A stretch of 64,000 nt of DNA from positions 43,978 to 107,977 of the forward strand of contig JANNOQ010000057.1 in NCBI GenBank assembly GCA_031399085.1. Reading direction: 5' to 3'. The translations under genes were made by a program, and so were the position numbers. Shown here one piece after another: positions 45,019 to 54,352 of the stretch. Positions within the stretch are counted from its first letter, which is position 1; every line of letters starts with the position of its first letter. The notes beneath the pieces were generated by a model. The model had not been told where the DNA came from. It searched no databases and was given only the letters and a program-made list of their open reading frames with translations. This stretch comes from R-RK-3 sp031399085 (GTDB lineage: Bacteria > Pseudomonadota > Alphaproteobacteria > Rhizobiales > Rhodomicrobiaceae).

Positions 45019-48000
45019 TCAGACCACCAAGCGGCCGCTGGCGTGTCCGAGCACGAGGTAAATGCGCCCGGTTTCCGAGGTCAGATGCGTCTGCACCGTG
45101 CGGCCTTTCGGGTCGGCCTTGCTGGCGTCCTGCAGCATCCGTTCGAAATCGGCCAGGTAGCGGTCGACGATGTGGCGGAAGGTCGTATCATTCTCGTAGC
45201 GCCGCTGCACCTGCTCGAAGGTCGCCTGACCGTCGCGATTGTAGATGCTGCGGCTGATGATATGACGCTCGCCCTTGTTGTAGCGCATCCAAACCTCGGC
45301 GGCGATACTCTCATCGACGGCGTTGGCGATATCCTTCATGTCGAAAATCATCGGCGAAGGATCGACCTTGCGCCCGGTTTCGGACGGCGCGGCGACCGGC
45401 GGCGTTCCGTAGGACTCGTCGTTGCGGCCACTGCCTGGGAAATGATCGTCGGATCGCGACGCGCGAGCCAGCAAATCGCCAAGCGACCATTTCGCGCCGC
45501 CGACCCCCATGTCGGGATTCGGCGCCGGGCTTCCGGCGAAGGGCGGGCGGCCCATCGACTCATAGTCTTGCGGCGCGTCCTTGTGCTGTGGCTGGCCGTC
45601 CATGCGCTCCATCAGGCCGGCGCTGACCGCTTCAAGCGAGTCGTGGGGGGCGCCCCATTGGTCGCCATAGGCTTCGCGCGGCGCGGGGATGTCGCGATTT
45701 TCGTGCGGCGGCTGCAAACGCGGCGGACGGGCTGGTTCGGGCTGCGCCCGCTCGGGCTTCGAGATCTGGCCGGAATAGCCGTGGCGGGTGGTAAGCTCCG
45801 TGAGCGAATCCAAGGCCGAGAGCTGATCCTGCAAAGCCCGGCGCATTGCCTTGGCGCTTTGCTTGGTCGTTTCGGGCAGCGCCTTGGCCTGCCGCTTCAG
45901 CTCGGTTTGCGTCAACTCCAGCTCGTTCGCTGCCTGATTGGTCGAGGTCCGAACCTGCTGGGTGGTTTCGTTGAAGCTATTGGTGAAACCCGAAAGCTGC
46001 GTTGAAACCTGTTCGGAAAGCGATGAGAAGCTCGACTTCAATTCGGATATGGCGCGCGACGTATGCGCCTGCGCTTCGGCTCTGAGCCGCTCCAGTTCCT
46101 TGACCGCCGTCTGCGACTTGTCGGCTGAGTCGCGGGACAGCATTTCGGTGACTTGCCTCGCCCGCACCTCGGCCTGGGCGAGGGATTGTTCGAGCATATT
46201 TGAATAGCCGTGCATCATGCGGTCGAGTTCGGACGCCCGGCCATTGATGCCGTCGATCATCTTGGCGAGCTGCGCTTGGCGCGCCTCCATCATCGTGTCG
46301 ACTTTGCTATTTTGCGACTCAAGCGCCCGCGAAGCGTTGATGATATTGGCGCCTTGATCCTCAAAACGCTTGGTCAGGGTGTGAATTTGATTGAGCAGAC
46401 CGTGTGAAACTTCCTTCAGCATGGTCGCGTGCGCGCCGAGAGCATCGGAGCTATTGCCCGAGCCTCGCGCCAATTCCTCCACCGCGCGCTGGATCTGGCC
46501 CGTGCTGGTTGTGACCGCCTGCTGAATCGAGCCGGCCTGCCGCGACAGCGACTTTTCCATCGTGCGGGAATGCTGCTCCAGCGTTTCGCGGATGTTGCCG
46601 GTGTAGCGTGAGACCGACGCGTCGAGCGATTTCGTGCGCTCGGCCAGCGTTGCATCGAATGCCTGTGCCCGGCGGCTGAGGATCGTCTCCAGCGCCTGCG
46701 TCCGCTCGGCAAGCGAATCGTCGATGACCCGGCCTTGCTCGGTTAAGACAGTTTGCAGCATCTTGGTGCGGTCGTGCAGCGACGTGTTGAGCGACTCCGT
46801 TCGCTGCGCCAGCGCGCCTTCAAGCGCCGATAGGTTTTTCGTTGCCCCTTCGATGATGCCGCTAAGGCGGGTTTGCTCGCTGCCGAGCCGTTCCAGCAGA
46901 ACCGGGATTTCACGTCCGACACGCTCGCTCATGCTCATGACCGAGGAGACGAGATTGTTGCCCTTGGCCGAGATCGCTGCCGCCGTCCGGTCGGAGGTTT
47001 CCTGAATGGAGCGAGTGACTTCAAGGCCCGAGCGATGAAGCTGTTCAGCCGCCTGAGCGCCGTGCTTGACGAGCTGTTCGGTGATGCGCGAGCCGCGCTC
47101 GGCAAGCTTTTCGTCGATCACCGACCCGGCGGCCGTGACGGCGGCTGTTATCTTGTTGCCGCGGCTGGCCAGCGTATCGGCGAGTGTCGAAGTCGCTTGA
47201 GTCATGGCGTGGCTGGCGCGCTCGCTGGCCGCCGAGATTTCACGGGTGACATGCGAGCCGATGCCACGCAGCGCCTCGCTCACCCGGTCGCTATTATTGG
47301 CCAGCGCCTCGCGTTCGCTCGCCAGCTCGTTGATGAGATTGCGAATACGGTTCTCATTCTCGCTATAGGACCGTTCGAGTGCTGCGACTTCATTATGCAC
47401 CAGTGCTTCCAACTCGCCGGCCCGGCCGAGCGCGCGGGAAATCGCGTCGTTCATCGCCGCGACCTGGCGTCGCACGGTTTGGCCGAGGGAGGCGACCGAT
47501 TGCTCGGCCATCTTGTCGGGTTCGGCAAGGCGCACCGCAACTTCTGTCATCGCCGAGGACATCAGCCGCAATTCCTGGGCGCGCCAGACGAGAACGGCCA
47601 GAAACCAAAACAGGGCGATGGGCACGATAATGGTCGCGATGACCGCGACGATGGAGGGAGAGCCGAAGATATCCGACAGGCTGGCGATACTGTCGGGGTT
47701 TTTCGCGATAACCGCCCATGCGATCATACATCCGAGGATGAACCACAGCGCCGAGGCGGCCAGTGCAACGTAGAACGGCGATTTCGAAGGGCGCTGCTGG
47801 AGCGCGTACACTAGCCCGCCAATGGAGGGCATGTCGTCATTGGCCGCGATGGCGCGGACTGGGCCGGCCGCTGCCCTGGAAACAGAACCGCCTCGATATT
47901 GGGTAGCGACCGCGCCCGTGGCTTTCAATGCGGTCTGAGCAATTTGCGGTTTACCCGCTGGAGGCGCTGCCTTCTTGCTGGCGGCGGTCCCGGCGCTTTC

Positions 48001-48093
48001 TGGCGCTTCGCTGGTGCTGTCGGCCGCCAGATTGTCCCGCGAGGCAGCCGATTCGGCGCCATTCTCACGGGAGGTTGCCGGTTTTTGAGACAT
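45019..48093 (-). CDS. Large two-TM coiled-coil envelope protein (GPR/RgsE-like candidate)
   Basis: The 1024 residues comprise a low-complexity Ala/Ser-rich cytosolic start, two transmembrane helices (about 107-131 and 146-170), about 600 residues of coiled coil with apolipoprotein-like repeats (LAERTQALETILSRRAQAFD type), a Pro/Arg-rich linker, and a conserved-looking C-terminal domain of about 110 residues. The repeat and apolipoprotein character recall the much longer growth-pole-ring proteins of Rhizobiales, which organise polar growth. That match is from memory and general form. No neighbour supports or excludes it. It is monocistronic. Confidence 0.72.
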   Translation of the reverse strand: MSQKPATSRENGAESAASRDNLAADSTSEAPESAGTAASKKAAPPAGKPQIAQTALKATGAVATQYRGGSVSRAAAGPVRAIAANDDMPSIGGLVYALQQRPSKSPFYVALAASALWFILGCMIAWAVIAKNPDSIASLSDIFGSPSIVAVIATIIVPIALFWFLAVLVWRAQELRLMSSAMTEVAVRLAEPDKMAEQSVASLGQTVRRQVAAMNDAISRALGRAGELEALVHNEVAALERSYSENENRIRNLINELASEREALANNSDRVSEALRGIGSHVTREISAASERASHAMTQATSTLADTLASRGNKITAAVTAAGSVIDEKLAERGSRITEQLVKHGAQAAEQLHRSGLEVTRSIQETSDRTAAAISAKGNNLVSSVMSMSERVGREIPVLLERLGSEQTRLSGIIEGATKNLSALEGALAQRTESLNTSLHDRTKMLQTVLTEQGRVIDDSLAERTQALETILSRRAQAFDATLAERTKSLDASVSRYTGNIRETLEQHSRTMEKSLSRQAGSIQQAVTTSTGQIQRAVEELARGSGNSSDALGAHATMLKEVSHGLLNQIHTLTKRFEDQGANIINASRALESQNSKVDTMMEARQAQLAKMIDGINGRASELDRMMHGYSNMLEQSLAQAEVRARQVTEMLSRDSADKSQTAVKELERLRAEAQAHTSRAISELKSSFSSLSEQVSTQLSGFTNSFNETTQQVRTSTNQAANELELTQTELKRQAKALPETTKQSAKAMRRALQDQLSALDSLTELTTRHGYSGQISKPERAQPEPARPPRLQPPHENRDIPAPREAYGDQWGAPHDSLEAVSAGLMERMDGQPQHKDAPQDYESMGRPPFAGSPAPNPDMGVGGAKWSLGDLLARASRSDDHFPGSGRNDESYGTPPVAAPSETGRKVDPSPMIFDMKDIANAVDESIAAEVWMRYNKGERHIISRSIYNRDGQATFEQVQRRYENDTTFRHIVDRYLADFERMLQDASKADPKGRTVQTHLTSETGRIYLVLGHASGRLVV

Positions 48094-48600
48094 TCCGCCG
48101 TCCTGATCAATGGTGATTGCGTGTCATCTAGGGTGGGATAGCACAGGAAACGCCCCTCGTGGAATCCGTTATAACTTCAAACAGCCAGGTTGCAAGCCAG
48201 AGCATGGCGCAACCGCTATGAAATCCCCCGATGCTTACGCATCACGCGCCGAAGATGCCAATCCGTTGCCAAACAGCACTACCGATAGAAAAAAGCGAAA
48301 TGCGCCCCAGGTAAGTGATTTTCTTGTAGCCGAAATTTGAGGCTAAAAAAAGATTAATTCGCCTTCTTACGAGGCGATTTGGATCTGCTAGCGCGCTGGA
48401 AATACGTATTTTTTCGATCATCTCGGCAAGTCCTGCGCCCGAAGATCCTCATCGAAGTGCAAAACATAAAACGGTCAAATTGACCGGCTTTTCTCGCAAC
48501 CATCCTAACTTGACAGCCTGTGGTTGTTAGGCTTGCCTCTGCGCACGTGAAAGTAGCTGCGCGGCAGCGAGCTTTTTCGTTTTTACAGATCGGGGAAACT
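48094..48600. other. 507-base intergenic region without recognisable gene
   Basis: This separates the divergent coiled-coil and Hpt-like genes. The half nearest 48300-48420 is AT-richer. No conserved frame, tRNA or clear hairpin terminator was seen. It presumably holds both promoters. Confidence 0.4.
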
Positions 48601-48990
48601 ATGGAACTGAGTTTGCAGCACGGCCTTGAGCCGGAGATCGAAATCGCCACCCACATCGCCTTTCGTCACCGGCCGGTCGATCTTGCTCATTTGTCGCGCT
48701 ACACGATGGGGAACAGCGCGGTCGAGCGCGAGGTGCTGGAACTGTTCAAACGCCAAACACGACTGTATTTTGAAAAATTGTCCCGCGCCAGCGACGATGA
48801 TTCCTGGCGCGAAGCCGCGCGGATTTTGAAAGCCTCGGCCCGCAGCGTCGGCGCCTGGCAGATTTTGCAAACGGCTGAGTCGGCTGAGCAACTGGTTTCC
48901 GATGGCACCCTTGTGGCGCGCGCTGAAATCCTTGGCGTTTTGGCCATTCAGATTAAGGATGCCGTTTCGTTTATCGATGGCGTGCTCTAG
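48601..48990 (+). CDS. Hpt-domain-like protein lacking the phosphorylatable His
   Basis: The 129 residues match the alphaproteobacterial Hpt four-helix fold: VDLAHLSRYTMGNSAVEREVLELF, then helix 3 with ILKASARSVGAW. In active Hpt proteins that helix reads AHTLKGSAR with the phosphorylated His. Here the aligned residue is Arg74 (AARILKASAR), so phosphotransfer should be impossible. The fold may serve as a pseudo-Hpt that binds a kinase or response regulator. GGGGA lies before ATG 48601; the longer upstream frame is not conserved. It lies on the same strand as the ferredoxin and reductase genes that follow. Confidence 0.75.
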   Translation: MELSLQHGLEPEIEIATHIAFRHRPVDLAHLSRYTMGNSAVEREVLELFKRQTRLYFEKLSRASDDDSWREAARILKASARSVGAWQILQTAESAEQLVSDGTLVARAEILGVLAIQIKDAVSFIDGVL

Positions 48991-49205
48991 GGGGACGCCT
49001 TATGCGATTCATCGCGACCGGCCACAGCGAGGGCCGGAACCGATGGCTTGCCGACTAGTCCATCAGACCCGAAATGCGCAATGGGGCTGGAGGATCAATG
49101 TGTTTTCACCTATATACCGCCGAGCGAAGGCTCGCCGCGCGGTGTCCGTGCGGCGTCGTATTGGCTACTGTTCAACGCTCCGTCACCTTTGGATGAATGT
49201 TACAA

Positions 49206-49526
49206 ATGCCCAAGATCACTTACTTCGATCACACCGGCCGCAAATATGAGGTGGAGGGCGACACAGGACAGACGGTGATGGAGACGGCGATCAAGCACGA
49301 TGTGCCCGGCATCGTCGCCGAATGCGGCGGCGCCTGCTCCTGCGCCACCTGCCATGTCTATGTCGATGACGCTTGGCGTAGCGTCACCGGGGAGCCATCG
49401 CAAATGGAAGAGGATATGCTCGATTTCGCCTTCGATGTGCGCCCCGAGAGCCGCCTAAGCTGTCAGCTCCGCATATCTGATGCTTTTAACGGACTAATCG
49501 TTCGGATTCCCGAACACCAAGGTTGA
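49206..49526 (+). CDS. [2Fe-2S] ferredoxin, adrenodoxin type
   Basis: The 106-residue ferredoxin has cluster ligands C40, C46, C49 and C86 (C-x5-C-x2-C ... C), the adrenodoxin/putidaredoxin spacing, plus an extra Cys44 inside the loop. The end (RLSCQLRIS, GLIVRIPE) is typical. It supplies electrons to a P450, a Rieske oxygenase or cluster assembly. ATG 49206 starts at the first conserved residue; ATG 49197 is also possible. A ferredoxin-NADP reductase gene follows within 100 bases and is the probable electron donor. Confidence 0.92.
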   Translation: MPKITYFDHTGRKYEVEGDTGQTVMETAIKHDVPGIVAECGGACSCATCHVYVDDAWRSVTGEPSQMEEDMLDFAFDVRPESRLSCQLRISDAFNGLIVRIPEHQG

Positions 49527-49618
49527 GCTTTTCGCCAAGTCCTTCTAATTATGGTTGCATGAGTGCGCCGCGAGAGGTTCGCCGCTGCGCCCCGCTTGTT
49601 GCAAAAGGCGTTTGATAC

Positions 49619-50650
49619 ATGGACGGCGCTTCTTCCATTCAAACCGACGCGATCATTGTCGGTGCTGGCCCGGTCGGTTTATTCGCGGTGTTCGAGCTCG
49701 GCCTGCTCGACATCAAGGCACATGTCATCGACATTCTCGACCGCCCCGGCGGTCAGTGCGCCGAGCTTTATCCGGAAAAACCGATCTACGATATCCCCGC
49801 CTTGCCGATCGTTACCGGTCAGGAGCTAACCGATCGATTGCTGGAGCAGATCAAACCTTTCCATCCGACTTTCCATTTCTCAGAACGGGTGGACAAGCTG
49901 GCGCGAACCGAGGACGGCTTCGACCTCGAAACCGATGGCGGGCTGAAATTCCATACCAAGATCGTTGTCGTCGCGGCCGGCGGCGGCTCGTTCACGCCGA
50001 AGCGTCCCCCGCTCGAAGGCATTGAAGCGTTTGAAGGCAAATCGGTTTTCTACGCTGTCAAACGCATGGAGGAATTTCGCGGGCGCGATGTGGTGATTGT
50101 CGGCGGCGGCGATTCGGCGCTTGATTGGACTCTCAATTTACAGCCGATCGCGAATTCGCTGACGCTGATCCACCGGCGCGATGAGTTCCGAGCCGCGCCG
50201 GACAGCGTGAGGAAAATGCGCGAGCTGGTGGCCGCAGGGCAAATGCAGCTTCGGATCGGGCAGGTCATGCGGCTCAAGGGCGTGGACGGCGCGCTTGAGG
50301 GAATCGCCATGCGCGGCGAGGGCGGTGAAACTTTCGAGCTGAGCTGCGACCGGCTGCTGCCATTTTTCGGCCTGACCATGAAGCTTGGCCCGGTCGCCGA
50401 TTGGGGGCTGAACCTGCACGAAAACCTTATCCCCGTGGACACGGAGAAATTCGAGACCTCGGAGACGGGCATCTTCGCGGTCGGCGACATCAACCACTAT
50501 CCCGGCAAGCTGAAGCTGATCCTTTCCGGCTTCCACGAGGCCGCGTTAATGGCGCAGCAGGCCTATCGCATCATCTATCCGAACAAGCGGCTGCTGTTCC
50601 AATATACGACGTCGTCATCCAGCCTGCAGAAGAAGCTCGGCGTGATTTAG
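49619..50650 (+). CDS. Ferredoxin--NADP reductase, thioredoxin-reductase-like
   Basis: The 343-residue flavoprotein has the FAD motif VGAGPVGL near residue 16 and GGGDSALDW for NADPH near residue 162, followed by VGDINHYPGKLKLILSGFHEAALMA. It lacks the CxxC of thioredoxin reductases, as in the YumC type of ferredoxin-NADP reductase. The start ATG 49619 has AAAAGG upstream. Its direct neighbour is the adrenodoxin-type ferredoxin gene, a likely redox pair. Confidence 0.9.
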   Translation: MDGASSIQTDAIIVGAGPVGLFAVFELGLLDIKAHVIDILDRPGGQCAELYPEKPIYDIPALPIVTGQELTDRLLEQIKPFHPTFHFSERVDKLARTEDGFDLETDGGLKFHTKIVVVAAGGGSFTPKRPPLEGIEAFEGKSVFYAVKRMEEFRGRDVVIVGGGDSALDWTLNLQPIANSLTLIHRRDEFRAAPDSVRKMRELVAAGQMQLRIGQVMRLKGVDGALEGIAMRGEGGETFELSCDRLLPFFGLTMKLGPVADWGLNLHENLIPVDTEKFETSETGIFAVGDINHYPGKLKLILSGFHEAALMAQQAYRIIYPNKRLLFQYTTSSSSLQKKLGVI

Positions 50651-50726
50651 CTTGGTCGAAGGTTGTCGCGGCTCCTGCGGGGCGTTAAATCTGGATGCCG
50701 GATGCGGCGCTGAAGGGTCGCTTAAG

Positions 50727-51197
50727 TCATCTCTTAATCGGTTCGGCACTTACGACTCGCAGTCGGAATGCACCTCCGTTTTCGTTGACCGAGGCCTCGA
50801 CAAGCATCCCGACCGTTCCCAGCAAGGCTCCCGCCATGACGGCGTCCTCGCGCGGAGCAATTTCAAGCGTGTACAGCAAACCCGGCTTTGCTTGCAGCGT
50901 GATCGCATAAGCACCCGGGTGGCCCCAGTAATCGACAACGATCTTATGCGATCCGGCTGGCAAGTCGAGCAGGGTCGATTCGCCGTTCCCGAGGCTCCCG
51001 CGCTCCTTACCATCGATGGTGACGCGCGCGGAAGCGCCAGCCGCCATAAGTTCACTTGTCCGATAGATTTTGAGGCGCGCGTCCGTTGCGCTAAGTGGTT
51101 GAGAGGCAAGCGAGGCGTTCTCGCCCATTGTTCCGCCACACGCAGCGAGCGGAAATATCGCAGTCACCACAAACAAAATTGAAAGCGCACGTCGCAT
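50727..51197 (-). CDS. Lipoprotein with DUF2846/PEGA-like domain
   Basis: The 156 residues begin with a lipoprotein signal (MRRALSILFVV..., lipobox LAAC at residues 17-20). A beta-rich domain follows (LKIYRTSE, ARVTIDGKERGSL, LDLPAGSHKIVVDYWG) that resembles the DUF2846/PEGA type. It is probably anchored to the outer membrane or the outer face of the inner membrane. ATG 51197 was chosen because it starts at the basic N-region. The function is unknown and no partner is evident. Confidence 0.72.
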   Translation of the reverse strand: MRRALSILFVVTAIFPLAACGGTMGENASLASQPLSATDARLKIYRTSELMAAGASARVTIDGKERGSLGNGESTLLDLPAGSHKIVVDYWGHPGAYAITLQAKPGLLYTLEIAPREDAVMAGALLGTVGMLVEASVNENGGAFRLRVVSAEPIKR

Positions 51198-51447
51198 CGT
51201 TAACGTATCCAATTGATGATAGCCGATTATACGAGCACATGCCGTTTAGAACCATGACCAATGGGACACAGTTGCTTTAGATCTGGGTTAAAACCAAATA
51301 GTCTCGATATTTTTCATGATAATTACTTTTGGTTTCACTCTATCCAATAAGTTCGTCCAATCGCCAGAGAATCGGCGATCATGAGAATAATGCGACCACG
51401 GTGCAGATTTGCGCCAAACCTCGTACAATGGCGTATCCGATACGGGA

Positions 51448-52359
51448 TTAGCTCAGATTGACCGGCTGGACCCACCAGCCGGGATACTCTTGGCCGATGC
51501 TGGCAGCGGCGGCGTTTGCGTCGTCGCGGTTGGAGAATATCCCGTAGCAGGTCGGGCCGCTGCCGGAGAGGCGAGCGAGCAGCGCTCCCGGGGCAGCGTC
51601 CAGAACCGCCAGAATGTCGCCGATTACCGGCAGCAGGCGGCGGGCGGGCGATTCCAGATGATTGGCGCGCTTGCGAGCATAAGCGACCGTATCGGCGATG
51701 CCAGCGAATTTCGGCAAATCCGGCGCGGGCGGCGCTTCAGTCAAAGGCGCGGCTTCAAGTGCAGCGAACACATCGCGTGTTGCAAGGGGGAGCATCGGGT
51801 TCACCAGCACCGCTGGGAGCGGCGCGATGGGCGCCAGCGGATGGAGGACTTCGCCAATGCCTGTCATGATCGCGGCGTTGGACAAGAGGCAGCACGGAAC
51901 GTCGGCGCCAATTGAATGCGCCGCCGGGATCATGGCTTCAAGCGAATCGGCCGCGCCTTGCGCCGCCGCCAGGAGCCGGAACGCCGCCGCCGCGTCCGCC
52001 GAGCCGCCCCCGAGACCCGCCGCGACAGGAATATTTTTGATTAAGCGGAACGCGCCGGACGGTTCGCCGCCACGATGTTGTTGCGCGTAGGCCAAAGCGG
52101 CGCGTTCGACAAGATTGCCGCCCCTATCGAGACCAAGGGCAAATGGACCTTCAATGCTGAGTGAGAATGGTCCGCCCACGCGATATTCGAGCCGATCGCC
52201 AAAATCCGCGAACAGCACGAGGCTTTCAAGTTCGTGATAGCCGTCGGCGCGCTTGCCTCTGATCTCCAGCGTCAGATTGACCTTGGCGCGGGCAAGCTCA
52301 ACATGCGCCAGCCCGCGTTCGGGTGCGTGCTGAGCACCCGCCGCTGGCGCGCTCGTCAC
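51448..52359 (-). CDS. ispE: 4-diphosphocytidyl-2-C-methyl-D-erythritol kinase
   Basis: The 303-residue GHMP kinase belongs to the MEP isoprenoid pathway. It has the substrate segment AKVNLTLEIRGKRADGYHEL at the start and the ATP loop GLGGGSADAAAAF near residue 116, with the third GHMP motif (ARLSGSGPTCYG) near the end. It starts with GTG, overlapping the TPR gene stop by four bases (GTGA), which makes translation coupled. The two genes form an operon. A polyprenyl synthase gene at 59973 uses the pathway's products. Confidence 0.93.
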   Translation of the reverse strand: MTSAPAAGAQHAPERGLAHVELARAKVNLTLEIRGKRADGYHELESLVLFADFGDRLEYRVGGPFSLSIEGPFALGLDRGGNLVERAALAYAQQHRGGEPSGAFRLIKNIPVAAGLGGGSADAAAAFRLLAAAQGAADSLEAMIPAAHSIGADVPCCLLSNAAIMTGIGEVLHPLAPIAPLPAVLVNPMLPLATRDVFAALEAAPLTEAPPAPDLPKFAGIADTVAYARKRANHLESPARRLLPVIGDILAVLDAAPGALLARLSGSGPTCYGIFSNRDDANAAAASIGQEYPGWWVQPVNLS

Positions 52360-54137
52360 TTCGGTTGCGACTCCGCCGGTGTTGTCTGATTGTCCAAGGA
52401 CGCGCGGGTGCTCGGCTCCTCGATCAAACCAGCGTCGAGCTTCTTGCGGATTTTCTTTTCGTCCTCCGGCTCGGGCTTAAGGTCGAGCGCTTGTTTCCAC
52501 TGGAACTGCGCTTCAAGCCGCCGCCCGACCTTCCAATAAGCATCGCCGAGATGATCGTTGATAACCGGATCGTCCGGCTTGAGCTCGACCGCGCGCTCAA
52601 GCTGTTTCACCGCCTGCGGGTAGTCGTTCTGCCGGTAATAGGCCCAGCCGAGGCTATCGACGAAATAACCGTCGTTCGGCCGCTTCTGCACCGCCCGGCG
52701 GATCAACTCCATCGCTTCCTTGACGTTGAGGCTCTGATCGACCCAGGAATAGCCAAGATAGTTGAGTGTCAGCTCCTGATTCGAATCAAGCTCCAACGCC
52801 TTTTTCAGATCGGCTTCGGCCTTGGGCCAATCCTTCATGCGCTCGTAGCAAACGCCGCGCGCATAGTAGATCGCCCACTGCGATTTCTCCTCCGGCCCCA
52901 GCCGTTCGATGGCCTGAGTGTAATAGGTCACCGCGTCGGTATATTCCTTGTTGCCGCGAAGCAGATTGCCGAGCGTGTAATAGGCCCGCATATCCTTTGG
53001 GAAGGCGGCGATCAGTTCATTCAGGAGCGATTTGGCTTGATCGATCTGTTCCAGGGAGTTGAGATCGTAAGCCTTGCGAAGCTGCGCGTTCAGCCAGAGC
53101 GGCGAGTCACGCGGCACCTTCTGGAAAGCCTCTGCCGCCATGTCGTAGTTTTTGAGCTGGTCGTAAAGCTCGCCAAGCGCGTAATGCGCGACGACAAAGT
53201 CGGGCTTGGCGAACAGGGCGAGCTGAAGATAGATCTGCCCCGCATCGACAACGCCGTCCCCCGCCAAGGCTTCGCCGATGCCTTGGAAGACGTCGGCCAG
53301 TCCTTCGGTGGCGTTGCTAACGGTCAGGGCAGGCTTTTTGCCAGCCTCCAGCTCATCCGACAAGCCCTGAACCAGCGGGTTCGGGTTTGACGCTTCGAGA
53401 ACCGGCTTCAAAATCTTGTTCGCAAGAACTTTGTCGCCCCAAAAAGCAGCGTGCCGCGCATAGGCAACAGCGATCCGCACATTGCGCGGCGTTTTCTCGT
53501 AAAGCTTTTTGTAGGCCGCCGCCGCCGTGCGGCGCTGACCCGCAAGATCGGCGATCATGGCGCGGTGCAGCAATTCAATGTGCTGCGACCCTTCGGTCTG
53601 CGCCGAACTGGTTTGTCCGGTGAATTTCAGCGCCGTCTTGTTCTGATCGCGGGCAAAGGCAATCCAGGCCCTGGCGAGATTGGCGGTCAGATCCGCGATT
53701 GGACCGGTGCCTCCAGCCTTAAAATGTTTGTCAGCGGCGACATATTCTTTTTTCGCGAAAGACTCAATGCCAAGGAAAAAGCTGGCAATCTTGTGTTCGT
53801 CCTCGCGCTCAAGCAGCTCGCGCGCCAAATTCCGCGCATCCGCGAATTTACCGGTGGCGACCTTAAGCTGGAAGGCCTCTTCGAGGATTTCCTTGCTTTG
53901 CGGATCTTTTTCGAGCGCCTCACGGTAAAATTCTGCGGCGGCCTCATTGTCGCGCAGACTGCGGGCTAGCCGGCCGGCCATATAGCTTCCAAGCAGCGAA
54001 TCGCTATCTTCGAGCCGATAAGTCTCTGTGCCAACGGCATCATTTTCCAAGGCACGGAGCGGGCCGGCTGCGAGAACGGCTGGAAGGCCTGCAATGACAA
54101 GCGCCCATGCAGTAAGTCTCGGTCTGAAGGTCTTCAT
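52356..54137 (-). CDS. Tetratricopeptide repeat protein (exported)
   Basis: The 593 residues carry a signal peptide (MKTFRPRLTAWALVIAGLP..., about 28 residues) and many TPR units from about residue 60 to 570, for instance around YYTLGNLLRGNKEY and LGWAYYRQNDYPQA. TPR proteins act as scaffolds. AGGG precedes ATG 54137; the frame stays open upstream but has no conserved residues there. It is the first gene of an operon with ispE, an arrangement I recall from other Rhizobiales. Confidence 0.85.
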   Translation of the reverse strand: MKTFRPRLTAWALVIAGLPAVLAAGPLRALENDAVGTETYRLEDSDSLLGSYMAGRLARSLRDNEAAAEFYREALEKDPQSKEILEEAFQLKVATGKFADARNLARELLEREDEHKIASFFLGIESFAKKEYVAADKHFKAGGTGPIADLTANLARAWIAFARDQNKTALKFTGQTSSAQTEGSQHIELLHRAMIADLAGQRRTAAAAYKKLYEKTPRNVRIAVAYARHAAFWGDKVLANKILKPVLEASNPNPLVQGLSDELEAGKKPALTVSNATEGLADVFQGIGEALAGDGVVDAGQIYLQLALFAKPDFVVAHYALGELYDQLKNYDMAAEAFQKVPRDSPLWLNAQLRKAYDLNSLEQIDQAKSLLNELIAAFPKDMRAYYTLGNLLRGNKEYTDAVTYYTQAIERLGPEEKSQWAIYYARGVCYERMKDWPKAEADLKKALELDSNQELTLNYLGYSWVDQSLNVKEAMELIRRAVQKRPNDGYFVDSLGWAYYRQNDYPQAVKQLERAVELKPDDPVINDHLGDAYWKVGRRLEAQFQWKQALDLKPEPEDEKKIRKKLDAGLIEEPSTRASLDNQTTPAESQPK

Positions 54138-54352
54138 AGAACCCTTTTCTCTGTAACCTTCGCCGGAAATTGGGGCGACGGCGCATATCGGCATAACATT
54201 ATCACAACAAAAACGGCAAATCACCCGTGGCGAGTCTGATTTTTTCAACTGTAGACGCTCGAAAAAGGCCGGCGTGGGGCGGCGAGACCGATTTTACAGC
54301 GCCCGCCCTAGCGATCGTGAAGCGAGGCATGGCTATTCTGCAACAGGCTCCC

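Noticed and set aside
46873..47814. Plus-strand frame opposite the coiled-coil gene
   Set aside because: Shadow frame. The coiled-coil protein has two TM helices and consistent heptad-like repeats, so the minus strand is coding.
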